NCBI RefSeq assembly: GCF_040659735.1
Contig: NZ_JBFANZ010000028.1
Span: 1 to 64,000 of the forward strand
Direction of reading: 5' to 3'
Length of the DNA stretch: 64,000 nucleotides
Source: Micromonospora_I sp040659735
Lineage (GTDB): Bacteria > Actinomycetota > Actinomycetes > Mycobacteriales > Micromonosporaceae
Made by a program: the position numbers and the translations under genes. Of this stretch, positions 40,600 to 50,201 are shown piece by piece. The number at the start of each line of letters is the position of its first letter. Position 1 is the first letter of the stretch. The notes under the pieces were generated by a model that saw nothing but the letters and a program-made list of their open reading frames with translations, did not search any database and had not been told where the DNA came from.

Positions 40600-42207
40600 T
40601 TAGCTGTCGGCGTCGGCGGGGAGCAGATGGCTCGTCTCCGACTCTCCCTCCGTCAGCGCCCGCGCCCGCTCCTCCGCCTCCTGGTCCGCTCGGGTCAGCC
40701 GGTTGCGGTGCTGGCGCAGGTGTTCGTCCCACGAGGGCAGTTGGTAGACCTCGACGAAGCACTGTCCCGCCTCGCCCTTGCGGAAGAGCCCCCAACGCAC
40801 CGCGCCGGTCCGCTGCCGGGACTCCCGGACCAGGTCCATCGCGGCGACGAAGTCCCGCTCGCATTCGGGCCGCACGGTGTAGGTGACGGTGACCAGGACC
40901 GGCCCGGCGCGCCGGTCCGGCTTCAGCGTCAGCCGCAGCTCCGGCCAGTAGCTCGCCGGGTCCCCCTTGAATCCGCGCAGGTCCGGCACCGGCCACAACC
41001 GCACCGACAGCGCGCCGAGGAACATCAGCACCGCGGCGGCCAGGTGCGCGGCGACCAATCCGGTCGCCTGGCTGACGAAGCCCCAGGCCATGGCGCTCAG
41101 CGCCTGCGTCCCGGCGAAGCACACCTGGTAGACGCCGAGACCGCGGGCGCGTACCCAGCCCGGCAGGAAGAGCTGGATCTCGGCGTTGATGTTCGACAGC
41201 GCGATCACCCAGGACAGGCCGGCGGGCATCAGCGCCAGCAACACCAGCGGCACGTTGCGGGTCAGCGCGACGGCGAGGAGCGTGAGGCCGTAGAGCACCG
41301 CGGCGGCGAGCAGGAATTGGTTGGTCGACAGCCGGGCCCGCACCCATGGCAACAGCAGCCCGCCGATGATCGCGCCGATGCCGAGCGCGGCGAGCAGCAG
41401 ACCGTACCCGCTGGAGCTCATGCCGAGCCGCCGGCTCGCGATCAGTGGCAGCAGCGCCCAGAGCGCGCTGGCGGGGGCGAGGAAGAGGATCGCGCGCAGC
41501 AGCAGTCGACGCACGACCGGCGAGTGACGCACATAGCGGCCGCCGGCGCGCAGCGCCGCGGTGAACCGTTCGGGCGCCTCGCCGGAGCGGGCGTAGCCGG
41601 GCTGCCATCGCAGCAGCGCTATCGCGAAGAGCACGAAGCCGACCGCGTCGATCGCGAACACCACCGCCACCCCGGCTTTCGCGACCAGCACCCCGGCGAC
41701 CGCCGGCCCGATCGAACGGGCCACGTTGACGCTGATCGCGCCGAGAGCGGAGGCCGACTGCAACTCCCGGCGCGGAACCAGCTCCGGGATGATCGCCGCC
41801 CACGCCGGCAGGGTGAGCGCCTGACCCACGCCGAGCGCGAAGGTCAGGGTGAGCAGCAGCGCGGGGGGCATGCGGCCCAGCGCGGTCAGCGTCGTGAGGA
41901 TCACGGCGACGACGACGAGGTAGCCCTGTACGGCGAGGAGCAGGCGCCGCCGGTCGAAGGTGTCCGCCAGGGCGCCCGCGGGCAGGGCGAGCAGCAGGAT
42001 GGGGAGCATGCTCGCCGTCTGCACCATGGCGACCAGCGCCGAGGCGCTGGCCTCGTGCACGAGCAGCCACTGCGCGCCGACCGTCTGCATCCACAGGCCG
42101 ATGTTGGTGGCGAGAATCGCCAGCGCGAGATTCCGGTACGCGGGGACGCGCAGCGGCGCCCACGCCGACGGGGGCGGCTCGGCGGTGGCGGGTCCGGCGT
42201 TTACCAC
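40600..42207 (-). CDS. MFS transporter with C-terminal dimeric alpha-beta-barrel domain
   Basis: The 535 aa protein carries twelve hydrophobic segments in the first 400 residues, with the MFS loop ALADTFDRRRLLLA between helices 2 and 3 and the pattern of the EntS/DUF894-type exporters. After the last helix a soluble domain of about 110 residues follows (PVLVTVTYTVRPECERDF, VRWGLFRKGEAGQCFVEVYQ, WDEHLRQHRNRLT), which resembles antibiotic-biosynthesis-monooxygenase dimeric barrels. This fusion is recurrent in actinobacteria. The substrate is unknown. The GTG start overlaps the SDR stop by 7 bases, so both are one operon. Confidence 0.85.
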   Translation of the reverse strand: MVNAGPATAEPPPSAWAPLRVPAYRNLALAILATNIGLWMQTVGAQWLLVHEASASALVAMVQTASMLPILLLALPAGALADTFDRRRLLLAVQGYLVVVAVILTTLTALGRMPPALLLTLTFALGVGQALTLPAWAAIIPELVPRRELQSASALGAISVNVARSIGPAVAGVLVAKAGVAVVFAIDAVGFVLFAIALLRWQPGYARSGEAPERFTAALRAGGRYVRHSPVVRRLLLRAILFLAPASALWALLPLIASRRLGMSSSGYGLLLAALGIGAIIGGLLLPWVRARLSTNQFLLAAAVLYGLTLLAVALTRNVPLVLLALMPAGLSWVIALSNINAEIQLFLPGWVRARGLGVYQVCFAGTQALSAMAWGFVSQATGLVAAHLAAAVLMFLGALSVRLWPVPDLRGFKGDPASYWPELRLTLKPDRRAGPVLVTVTYTVRPECERDFVAAMDLVRESRQRTGAVRWGLFRKGEAGQCFVEVYQLPSWDEHLRQHRNRLTRADQEAEERARALTEGESETSHLLPADADS

Positions 42208-42902
42208 CGTCCGTCGCCGCGCAGCACCTTCTGGCCCGTGACGTAGAGATCATCCGGGTCCAGCAGCAGCAGTCGCACCACTTCGCGGGCCACCTGCTCC
42301 GCCTGGGCGAAGATCGTGTCCTTGAACTCCGCGCCGGCGCGTTCCTGCAGCCTCGTCGGCATCGGTCCGGGGTGCATCTGCATCAGCTTGATCCTGTTCG
42401 AGCCGAGCGATTGCGCGACGGACTCCACGAGGCTCGTCCCGAAGCTCTTCGTCGCGCGGTAGACCGGAATCCCCGGCCGGGGCGTGTCCACCGCCGTCGC
42501 GCCCACGTAGACGATGTTGCCGTGGTCCTGTTCCCGCATCCGGATCACCGCCTCCCGGATGAGGTACGCCGTGCCCAGCACGTTCACCTCGACGGCGCGG
42601 CGGATCCGGTCCGGAGCGACCTCGTACAGCGGTCCGCCGGCCCACACGCCGGCGCAGTGCGCCAGCCCGTCGAACGCGCCGTACCGCGTCGCGATCTCGT
42701 CGAAGGTCTGCTGCACCTGCTCGTGCCGCGACACGTCGCAGACCACCCCGGGACACTCCAGTTCGGCGGCGACGGCGGAGACCTCCGCCGGCGCGTCGCC
42801 GAGCACGATCACGTGCCGGTCGGGTTCGGCGGCGAGGAGCCGCGCGACCTCGAGGCCGAGGCCGCTCGTCGCACCGGTCACCACGAACGTCCTCGTACTC
42901 AT
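42201..42902 (-). CDS. Short-chain dehydrogenase/reductase with altered catalytic Ser position
   Basis: A 233 aa SDR: the nucleotide-binding TGATSGLG (9-16), the HCAGV segment (82-86) in place of NAG, and YxxxK as YRATK (148-152). Aligned from Tyr148 back 13 residues, the catalytic Ser is replaced by Ala135, with Thr136 next to it (VYVGATAVDT). The C-terminus TGQKVLRGDGRW resembles other small-molecule SDRs. It shares an operon with the MFS exporter, so it may modify a transported compound. Catalysis by Thr136 or loss of activity are both open. Confidence 0.82.
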   Translation of the reverse strand: MSTRTFVVTGATSGLGLEVARLLAAEPDRHVIVLGDAPAEVSAVAAELECPGVVCDVSRHEQVQQTFDEIATRYGAFDGLAHCAGVWAGGPLYEVAPDRIRRAVEVNVLGTAYLIREAVIRMREQDHGNIVYVGATAVDTPRPGIPVYRATKSFGTSLVESVAQSLGSNRIKLMQMHPGPMPTRLQERAGAEFKDTIFAQAEQVAREVVRLLLLDPDDLYVTGQKVLRGDGRW

Positions 42903-42917
42903 GACCCTCCAGCCACG

Positions 42918-44162
42918 CTACCCCGGACTGTCCACAAACGACATGGTTGTCCGCGTCACGTCCACGACCGGGTTCCCGTCGCCCGCGGGGACAAACCTCG
43001 CCGATGTCGGAAGTGCCACCGACCCCGACGGCTGCCGCACCTGTTCGTACAACTCCAGGTAGCGCTCCGCCATCACGCTCGGCGTGAACCGAGTCGCCGC
43101 CTCCTGGCAGCAATCGGCCGGATCGAGGGTGTCGGCGGCGACCACCAGATCGGCGAGCAGTTCCTCGTCGGCGGTGAACAGGCCGGTGCGGCCGTGCTCG
43201 ATGAGCTCCGGCACGCACCCGCGGGCGAGCGAGACCACCGGTGTGCCGAGCGCGAGCGACTCGACGATCGCCGTACCGCCGGGCTCCTCCCACCGCAGCG
43301 GGAAGAGCGCCGCCCTCGCGGTGGCGACCAGATCGTCGCGGGGCTGGCCGCTGACCGTGCCGATCCAGCGGACCCGGACCCCGTCCACGTGCGGGGCCAC
43401 CTTCTCCTGCCAGAACCGCACGTCGGGGTTCTGCTGCGCGAGCGGGTCGCCGGTCGCGGCCGCGAGCTCCTCCGGCCGGTGGTACGGGCCGACCGGGCCG
43501 GCCAGCACCAGGTCGAAACCGACGCGGTGGGCCAGTTGCGCGCCGAGGTCCTGTCCCTTGCCGGGCGTGATGCGGCCGAGAATGACGAGATGGTCGCCTT
43601 TCTCGGCGCGCGGTCGATGCGCGGCGCCCACCGCGAGCGGGGTGGCCAGGTGCACGTGTCCGACCGCGTGCGCCCGCAGCGCCTCGGGCGCACGGGCCAA
43701 CTGGGCGGCGGAGACGCCGTTGACCCGGACCCGGTCGCCGCCGTCGAAATGGCCGTAGAGGTCGGGGTGTTTGCCCAGGTCCCAGTGGAGCGTGTGCAGG
43801 GCGGGGGGTGCGTCGGCGCCCAGCGCGTTGACGGTCGCCAGCCCGATCGCCTCCACGTGGTCGTGGATCAGGTCGATGTCGTCGCGTTCCCGCACCGCCC
43901 GCACCACCGCCTGCATGTGCGCCTGCCCGATCCCGCAGACCTGGTTGTACGGCCGCTGCAGTGCCGAGAACTGCCCGTCGGGGTAGAGCGAGATTCGCTC
44001 CTCCACCGGCAGGGTGCTCGTGCCGACCGACGCCAGCACGACGCGTACGCCGAGGAGACGCAGCTCGGGGACGAGAGTGGCGAGGACGTTCTCGATGCCG
44101 CCGTAGCCCATCGGCGGAACGGGCAGCCACGGACCCGCGTTGACGAGGACGGTCAGGCCCAT
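42918..44162 (-). CDS. GT4-family glycosyltransferase
   Basis: The 414 aa protein starts MGLTVLVNAGPWLPVPPMGY with GGIENV, the N-terminal acceptor-side loop of GT-B enzymes. The donor side carries LVILGRITPGKGQDLGAQLA and, further on, WEEPGGTAIVESLALGTPVV SLARGCVPE, the GT4 nucleotide-sugar signature with the EPGGxxxxE acid pair. It should transfer a hexose from a nucleotide sugar; the acceptor is unknown. The start overlaps the GpgS-like gene's stop by ten bases. Confidence 0.85.
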   Translation of the reverse strand: MGLTVLVNAGPWLPVPPMGYGGIENVLATLVPELRLLGVRVVLASVGTSTLPVEERISLYPDGQFSALQRPYNQVCGIGQAHMQAVVRAVRERDDIDLIHDHVEAIGLATVNALGADAPPALHTLHWDLGKHPDLYGHFDGGDRVRVNGVSAAQLARAPEALRAHAVGHVHLATPLAVGAAHRPRAEKGDHLVILGRITPGKGQDLGAQLAHRVGFDLVLAGPVGPYHRPEELAAATGDPLAQQNPDVRFWQEKVAPHVDGVRVRWIGTVSGQPRDDLVATARAALFPLRWEEPGGTAIVESLALGTPVVSLARGCVPELIEHGRTGLFTADEELLADLVVAADTLDPADCCQEAATRFTPSVMAERYLELYEQVRQPSGSVALPTSARFVPAGDGNPVVDVTRTTMSFVDSPG

Positions 44163-45181
44163 ACCGCGGCCTCCTTCAGTGCGGAACGGCGCAGAAATTC
44201 GCGCAGCGGCGCGACCGGCGGCCGTTCGGCGACCGCGACGTCGGTGACCAGGATTTCCCGGTCGAGGGTGGGAAGGAGACCGCCGTGGCCGCGGCGGAAC
44301 TGGGTGAGCAGCGTGGACGGGGGTGTGGGGGTGGTGGCCCAGCCCTGCCGGTAGAGCCGGCTCCACGCCGTGATCAGGATCTGCGCGCCCATCCGGCCGA
44401 GCGCCTCGGTGTTCTGGTGCCGGTGCAGCCGTTCTCCCAGGTCGACCTGGGCGAGGGCGTCCAACCCCACGGCGTCGAGCAGGTCGATCAACATCGCCGT
44501 CTCCACGCCGTAGCCCGACACGAACGGCAGCTGATCGAGGATCGCCCGCCGGCCGGCGTACTCGCCGGCGAGTGGCTGCACGAAACCAGCCAACTCCGGC
44601 CAGAAGAGGTTGAGCAGGGGGCGGGCGACCAGCTCGGTCACCCGTCCGCCACTGTCCGGCTCCACGCCCGAGGCGCAGGTCAGCGGACGGTGGTAGAAGC
44701 CCTTGACGAATCCGACCGACGGATCGGTGAGCAGCGGGCCCAGCAGGCCGGTGACGAAGTGCGGGCCGAACTCGCGCAGGTCGGCGTCGAGGAAGGCCAC
44801 CACGTCGCCGGAGGCCGCGAGCAGGCCGGACCAGAGCGCGTCGCCCTTCCCCTCCAGGCGCGGCATGCTCCGCGTCATGTCGTCCTGACTCACGACGCGG
44901 GCGCCGGCGGCGGCCGCCACCGCGGCTGTCGCGTCAGTGGACCGCGAATCCACCACGATCAGCTCGTCCACCAGCGGCAGCCGATCCATCAGGTGCTCCC
45001 GGATGGTCCCGACGATCGCACCGACCGTCGCCTCCTCGTCGCGGGCGGGCAGCACCACGCTCACCGTGCTGGTGCCCTTCGCCGCCACCAGCCGGCGCGG
45101 TGTCCAGTTCTCGGCCGAGCTGGTGCGATAGGTCGACCAGGCTTCGACGACGGGTGAAACAGGCGTTGGCGAGTGCCCCAC
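44153..45181 (-). CDS. gpgS: Glucosyl-3-phosphoglycerate synthase-like glycosyltransferase
   Basis: The GTG start follows GGGGGGG and gives 342 aa. GT-A features are visible: SVVLPARDEEATVGAIVGTI, VDSRSTDATAAVA, GKGDALWSGLLAASGDVVAF and the metal-binding LDADLREFG. The later GEYAGRRAILDQLPFVSGYG VETAMLIDLLD and GERLHRHQNTEALGRMGAQI are distinctive of GpgS, which makes glucosyl-3-phosphoglycerate, first step to methylglucose lipopolysaccharides and glucosylglycerate. Coupling with the downstream GT4 enzyme fits such a pathway, though the partner is not identified. Symbol is by similarity. Confidence 0.82.
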   Translation of the reverse strand: MGHSPTPVSPVVEAWSTYRTSSAENWTPRRLVAAKGTSTVSVVLPARDEEATVGAIVGTIREHLMDRLPLVDELIVVDSRSTDATAAVAAAAGARVVSQDDMTRSMPRLEGKGDALWSGLLAASGDVVAFLDADLREFGPHFVTGLLGPLLTDPSVGFVKGFYHRPLTCASGVEPDSGGRVTELVARPLLNLFWPELAGFVQPLAGEYAGRRAILDQLPFVSGYGVETAMLIDLLDAVGLDALAQVDLGERLHRHQNTEALGRMGAQILITAWSRLYRQGWATTPTPPSTLLTQFRRGHGGLLPTLDREILVTDVAVAERPPVAPLREFLRRSALKEAAVWA

Positions 45182-45376
45182 AGTCGTACCCCCCCGATGC
45201 GATCTGATAAGGCCGGACCGACCGAGATTTCCCTGCCAGCCGGCGTTCAACCGCTGCCGCCGGCGCTCCTGATCACGCGATCCGCGCCCCCGCTAAACGC
45301 CCGGATCAACGTTTGACCGGCCCTTGCCGTGGCACTGGTGTGTGGAGCGCGTCAAACCGAACGGGGGACGGCGGTC

Positions 45377-46354
45377 ATGGGCAGTTGCCGGGTGGCGCTG
45401 GTCGGGGCGGGAAATGTGGCCCAACGGCACGCCCGCGTGCTGGCCGGCTTCGACGACGTACGGATCGTCGGGGTGACCGACGTTCTCCCCGAGGCGGCGC
45501 GGAAGCTCGCCGAGACGCACGACGCCCCGGTCTTCCCCGATCATGCCGCGCTGCTCGCCGCCGAACCGGACGCCGTGTACGTGTGCGTCCCACCGTTCGC
45601 GCACGGGCCGGTCGAGGAGGCGCTGGTCGCCGCGGGGCTGCCGATGTTCGTGGAGAAGCCGCTGGCGGCGGATCTGGCCACCGCGGAGCGGATCGCCGAC
45701 CGGGTGGCGCGCGGCGGGGTGCTCACCTCGGTCGGGCATCACTGGCGGTACCTGGAGATCGTGACGCGGGCGCGGGAGGTGCTCGACGGTCGTCAGGTGC
45801 GGTTGGTGAGCGGTGCCTGGCTGGACAAGGTGCCGCCGGTGGCCTGGTGGGTACGCCGGGACCGGTCCGGTGGGCCCGTGATCGAGCAGACGGCGCACGT
45901 GCTCGACCTCATCCGGTTGCTGGCCGGGGAGGTGACGGAGGTCTGCGCGGTCGGCGACGGTTCCCCGCCGGCGGTGGAGGAAGCCGACATCGACGCGGTC
46001 ACCGCGGCCACGTTGCGCTTCGCCAGTGGCGCGGTGGGCACCCTCGCGTCCGCGTGCGTACTGGGGTGGAAGCACCGGGCCGGCCTGGAGGTGTACGCCG
46101 ACGGACTGGCGATCGGGATCGGCGAGGACGCGCTGGTGGTGCGGGAAGGCGACCGGCAGCAGGCGGTGGCGGGCGACCCGGAGGCCGGGCGGGTGGCGGT
46201 GGACCGGGCGTTCATCGACGCGGTGCGCGGGATCGGCGCGGACATCCGCGCGCCGTATGGCGAGGCCCTGCGTACGCACCGGCTGGCCTGCGCCGTCGCG
46301 GCGTCGGCCGGGGCCGGGCGCCCGGTCGCGTTGGCGGCGACGGCGCATGCCTGA
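45377..46354 (+). CDS. Gfo/Idh/MocA-family oxidoreductase
   Basis: A 325 aa protein with the N-terminal Rossmann motif CRVALVGAGNVAQRHARVLA, the family's VEKPLAADLATAERIAD (EKP motif with catalytic Lys), and GHHWRYLEIVTRAREVL. It should oxidise or reduce a sugar or cyclitol with NAD(P). It overlaps the following dehydrogenase gene by eight bases, so they form a two-gene operon. It is divergent from the GpgS-like gene over about 195 bp, suggesting a shared sugar-related role. Confidence 0.85.
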   Translation: MGSCRVALVGAGNVAQRHARVLAGFDDVRIVGVTDVLPEAARKLAETHDAPVFPDHAALLAAEPDAVYVCVPPFAHGPVEEALVAAGLPMFVEKPLAADLATAERIADRVARGGVLTSVGHHWRYLEIVTRAREVLDGRQVRLVSGAWLDKVPPVAWWVRRDRSGGPVIEQTAHVLDLIRLLAGEVTEVCAVGDGSPPAVEEADIDAVTAATLRFASGAVGTLASACVLGWKHRAGLEVYADGLAIGIGEDALVVREGDRQQAVAGDPEAGRVAVDRAFIDAVRGIGADIRAPYGEALRTHRLACAVAASAGAGRPVALAATAHA

Positions 46355-47453
46355 CCGCGTGGTGGTGCTGCGGGGCCCGGGCGACGTGGCGATCCGGGAA
46401 GAGAACCCGGCGCCGCTGGGCGAGCGGCAGTTCCGGGTCCGCACCCTCTACAGCGGCATCTCCGCCGGCACCGAACTCAGCTACGTCAAGGGCACCAACC
46501 CCTATCTCGCGGCGCGCTTCGACACCGAACTCGGTCTCTTCCGCGACGGGGAGCCCTCCACGCGCTATCCGCTGGAACGTCTCGGTTACATGGAGGCGGG
46601 GCAGGTCGTGCAGAGCCGCAGCCCGGTGGTCGCCGAGGGCGTCACGGTGGCGATGGCGTACGGCCACCGCACGGGATATTCCGCGGATCCGCTGGTCGAC
46701 CGGATCGTTCCGCTCCCTTCCGGGTTCGATCCGCTGCTCGGCGTCTTCGTCGCGCATATGGGCCCGATCTGCGCCAACGGACTGCTGCACGCCGCCGCCG
46801 ACGTGCACGGCACGGACGTGCGTGGGCTCGGCGACGGGGTACGGGGACGGCGGGTCGCGGTCACCGGCGCGGGAGTGGTCGCCCTGCTGACGGCCCTGTT
46901 CGCGCGTCACCACGGGGCCGCCTCGGTGGTGGTTCTCGATCCGACGCCGCAGCGGCGTGCGGTCGCGTCCGCGCTCGGCCTCGACACGCTCGACCCGAAC
47001 GCGGAGGACCCGGCGGTCGTGCTGAAGAGCCGCTGGCGGCACGGGGCCGACGACCGGGGCGCCGACGTGGTGTTCCAGTGCCGGGGACAGGCGTCGGCGC
47101 TGCACCTGGCGTTACGGCTGCTACGTCCGCAGGGGACCGTCGTGGATCTGGCGTTCTACCAGGACGGGGCGGACGCGGTCCGCCTCGGTGAGGAGTTCCA
47201 CCACAACGGCCTGACGGTGCGGTGCGCGCAGATCGGCCGGGTGCCGCGCGGCCTGTCGCCCCTGTGGGACCGGGACCGGCTCTCGGCGGAGACCGTGGAG
47301 CTGCTGACCACGTACGGCCGGACGGTCCGTGAGCATCTGGTCTCCGCGGTCGTCCCGTTCGACGAGGCCCCGGCGCTACTGGCGGATCTCGCCGCCCGGC
47401 GCCGCCACGAACTCCAGGTCGTGCTCTCCTGCGAGAGCTGTCAGCTCCCGTAG
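46347..47453 (+). CDS. Zinc-type medium-chain dehydrogenase-like protein
   Basis: The 368 aa product starts MPDRVVVLRGPGDVAIREEN. It has the GroES-like N-terminus and a Rossmann part GRRVAVTGAGVVALLTALFA with VVVLDPTPQRRAVA, but neither the GHE metal motif nor the structural-zinc four-Cys loop is present: the usual Cys position near GISAGTELSYVKG lacks Cys. This pattern is that of the bacteriochlorophyllide-dehydrogenase-like/zinc-less MDR group. It pairs with a Gfo/Idh/MocA enzyme. The substrate is unknown. Its last 13 bases overlap the convergent acyl-CoA ligase. Confidence 0.75.
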   Translation: MPDRVVVLRGPGDVAIREENPAPLGERQFRVRTLYSGISAGTELSYVKGTNPYLAARFDTELGLFRDGEPSTRYPLERLGYMEAGQVVQSRSPVVAEGVTVAMAYGHRTGYSADPLVDRIVPLPSGFDPLLGVFVAHMGPICANGLLHAAADVHGTDVRGLGDGVRGRRVAVTGAGVVALLTALFARHHGAASVVVLDPTPQRRAVASALGLDTLDPNAEDPAVVLKSRWRHGADDRGADVVFQCRGQASALHLALRLLRPQGTVVDLAFYQDGADAVRLGEEFHHNGLTVRCAQIGRVPRGLSPLWDRDRLSAETVELLTTYGRTVREHLVSAVVPFDEAPALLADLAARRRHELQVVLSCESCQLP

Positions 47454-49270
47454 ATGGCGGCGATCTCCGGCGCCCTGGTCTGCTGGGCGACATCGCGCTT
47501 GACCTTGAACGTGGGGGTCAGCTCGTTCTTGGCTTCCGTGAAGTCGTCCGGCAGGATCCGGAAGGTCTTGATCTGCTCGGGGTGCGAGACCGTGCGGTTG
47601 GCGTCGTCGATAGCGGCCTGGATCTCGGCTCGCAACGGTGGGTCGTCGCGCAGGTCATCGACGGTGGTCATCGGTGGATGGCCATGTTCGGCCAGCCACT
47701 TGGGCCAGGCCGCTTGGTCGATCGTGACGAGGGCGGAGATGAACGGCCGCCGATCGCCGAGCACGACAACCTGGCTGACCAGCGGGTGCGCCCGGATCCG
47801 TTCCTCCAGCATCGCCGGCGCGACGTGCTTGCCGGCCGCCGTCACGATGATCTCCTTCTTCCGGCCGGTGACCTTCAGGAACCCGTCGCCGTCGAGTTCG
47901 CCGAGGTCCCCGCTGCGGAACCAGCCGTCGCTGAGCGCTTCGGCGGTCGCGTCCGGGTTGTTCCAGTAGCCCGGGAACACCACATCACCCTTGATGAGGA
48001 TCTCGCCGTCGTCGTCGACGCGGATCGTCACTCCGGGCAGGGGACGTCCGACCGTGCCGATGCGGGTGCCGCTCGGTTGGTTCGCGGTGACGGCGGGAGA
48101 GGTCTCGGTCAGCCCGTACCCCTCGTAGATGGTGACCCCGGCGCCGCGGAAGAAGTGACCGAGTTGTGCGTTCAGCGGGGCCCCGCCGGCCATCGCGGTG
48201 CGACAGCGGTTGCCGAGGCCGGCGCGGAGCTTGCGGTAGACCAACCGGTCGAAGAGCAGGTGCTCCAGCCGCAGGCGCAGGCCCGGTCCGCCGCGCCGCT
48301 CCAGCGCCTCGCTGTAGGCCGTCGCGACCCGCTCGGCCCGCTCGAAGGTCTCCTCCCGGCCGTCCGCGCGGGCCTTCTGCACCGCCCCGCTGTGGATCTT
48401 CTCGAAGACGCGGGGCACCGCGAGCACGAACGTCGGCCGGAACGCCTGTAGCTCCTCGGTCAGCTTCTCCATGTCGGCGCTGTGCCCCAAGGTGGCGCGG
48501 GTCTGGACCGCGCCGAGCTGGATCAGCCGCGCGAACGCGTGCGCCAGCGGCAGGAAGAGCAGGGTGGAGGCTTCCTCGTTGAAGAGGTCGGGCAGCGCCG
48601 GGATCGCGTTGGTCACGTCGGATTGCAGGTTGCGGTGGGTGAGCATGCATCCCTTGGGCCGCCCGGTCGTGCCGCTGGTGTAGATGATCGTGGCGAGATC
48701 GCCGCCCTTGATCGCGCGGCGTCGCGCCTCGAGTTCGGCCGGATCGACCTGGCTGCCGTCGGTGGCCAGCCGATCGAGGTCGCCCGCCTCGATCTGCCAG
48801 ATCCGCGTCAGGGCTGGCAGGCCGCCGCGGATGCCGTCCAGCAGCCCGGCGTGGTCCTTTGTTTCGACGACGCATGCCGTCGCGCCGGAATCGGAGAGAA
48901 TCCAGGCCGTCTGGTCGGCGCTCGCGGTCTCGTAGATCGGCACGGTCACCGCGCCCGTCGACAAGATCGCGTAGTCGAGCACCGTCCACTCGTAGCGCGT
49001 CCTGCTCATCAGCCCGATCCGGGTGCCCGGCTCGATACCGGCGGCGATCAGGCCGCGAGCCGCTCCGACCACGTCGTCGCGGAACTGCCGGCACGTCACA
49101 TGCGTCCACCCCGCGCTGTCACCCTTGCCGCCGTCCGGGGGACTGTCGCCGGGAGGGTGCCGGAGGAACTGCACGGTGTCGGGCGCGTGCTCGGCGTTTT
49201 CCCATACGGGATTGGTGAGGTTGGCCGTGTCGCCTACGGTGACGACCGCAGGTACGGAGAACTCGGGCAT
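47441..49270 (-). CDS. Long-chain fatty-acyl-CoA/AMP ligase (FadD15-like)
   Basis: The 609 aa AMP-forming ligase has the P-loop YTSGTTGRPKG (197-207), a linker GYGLTETSPAVTANQP, and the adenylate-binding region GDVVFPGYWNNPDATAEALS with GWFRSGDLGELDGDGFLKVT GRKKE. Its C-terminal subdomain ends with NELTPTFKVKRDVA, where the Lys that activates adenylation is expected. It should activate long-chain fatty acids to acyl-CoA at the cytoplasm. It is monocistronic and convergent with the dehydrogenase gene. Confidence 0.9.
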   Translation of the reverse strand: MPEFSVPAVVTVGDTANLTNPVWENAEHAPDTVQFLRHPPGDSPPDGGKGDSAGWTHVTCRQFRDDVVGAARGLIAAGIEPGTRIGLMSRTRYEWTVLDYAILSTGAVTVPIYETASADQTAWILSDSGATACVVETKDHAGLLDGIRGGLPALTRIWQIEAGDLDRLATDGSQVDPAELEARRRAIKGGDLATIIYTSGTTGRPKGCMLTHRNLQSDVTNAIPALPDLFNEEASTLLFLPLAHAFARLIQLGAVQTRATLGHSADMEKLTEELQAFRPTFVLAVPRVFEKIHSGAVQKARADGREETFERAERVATAYSEALERRGGPGLRLRLEHLLFDRLVYRKLRAGLGNRCRTAMAGGAPLNAQLGHFFRGAGVTIYEGYGLTETSPAVTANQPSGTRIGTVGRPLPGVTIRVDDDGEILIKGDVVFPGYWNNPDATAEALSDGWFRSGDLGELDGDGFLKVTGRKKEIIVTAAGKHVAPAMLEERIRAHPLVSQVVVLGDRRPFISALVTIDQAAWPKWLAEHGHPPMTTVDDLRDDPPLRAEIQAAIDDANRTVSHPEQIKTFRILPDDFTEAKNELTPTFKVKRDVAQQTRAPEIAAIYGS

Positions 49271-49410
49271 ACCCGCACTCCCTCGCGCTCGGGCTGGCCA
49301 GTGGGTTCGTCGTCGCGCTAGCGGTCCGGCTCTCCAAAACTACCGCGCGCGTCCCGCCGGCCGACCGAAAAAGCCCATCCTCGGTTGGCCCCCAGCCCCG
49401 CCGGGAGCAG

Positions 49411-50073
49411 CTATCTCTCCGACCCCGAGAGCCCGACCTTCTCCAGCTCGCCGTCCGGCTCGAGGTCCGCGGTCGCCTGTCGGGCGCGGCGACGCAGCCA
49501 CAGGGTGCTGCCGATGCCGCAGAGGACCGCCACCGCGAGGGCCGCCCAGGAGAGGTCCTTGAGCCAGCGCTCCGCGGCGCGGCCCACGTAGAAGAGCAGG
49601 TAGGTGGTGCCGAACGCCCAGACGACGCCGCCGGCGGCGTTGGCGATCAGAAACTTCCGGTACGGCACCCGCAGCGCGCCCGCGAGCGGCCCGGCGAGAA
49701 TGCGCAGCAGCGCGACGAACCGCCCGAAGAACACCGCCCAGACGCCCCAGCGGGCGAACATCTGCTCGGCGCGGGTGAGGTGGGCGGGGCCGAGGTGGCG
49801 GGGAAAGCGACGACCGAGGCGTTCCAGCAGCGGACGTCCGCCGCGTCGGCCCACGATGTAGCCGATCGAGTCGCCGACGATCGCGCCCGCGGCGGCAACG
49901 CCGGCCACCCACTCCGGAGCGATCATCCCGGTCGAGGCGAGCAGGGCGGCGCTGACCAGGACGATCTCGCCGGGCAGCGGGATGCCCATGCTCTCGACCC
50001 CGATCACCAGTCCGACGAGCAGATAGATGTTGACCGGCGGAAGCGTCGCGAGCCAGGTCTCCACGAAGTGCAC
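49411..50073 (-). CDS. DedA-family membrane protein
   Basis: The 220 aa protein starts at GTG. Its DedA features are the re-entrant segment GVESMGIPLPGEIVLVSAAL, GAIVGDSIGYIVGRRGGRPL, and FFGRFVALLRILAGPLAGAL with the conserved Gly/Arg pair. Members are implicated in lipid flipping and membrane integrity. Five to six hydrophobic helices are expected, and the tail is short and charged. It lies convergent to no gene and downstream of the broken LLM gene in the same direction. Confidence 0.87.
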   Translation of the reverse strand: MHFVETWLATLPPVNIYLLVGLVIGVESMGIPLPGEIVLVSAALLASTGMIAPEWVAGVAAAGAIVGDSIGYIVGRRGGRPLLERLGRRFPRHLGPAHLTRAEQMFARWGVWAVFFGRFVALLRILAGPLAGALRVPYRKFLIANAAGGVVWAFGTTYLLFYVGRAAERWLKDLSWAALAVAVLCGIGSTLWLRRRARQATADLEPDGELEKVGLSGSER

Positions 50074-50201
50074 AGCGTCATCCCTTCACGTCCGGTAGCG
50101 AACCCTACCCGCCGTGGCTGGGCGCGGGGCCGGCCCGTCGTGGCACTCCGAGCACCCGGTGGACATCGCCTGACCTCGTCGGTCTTCAACGATGGAGGGG
50201 G

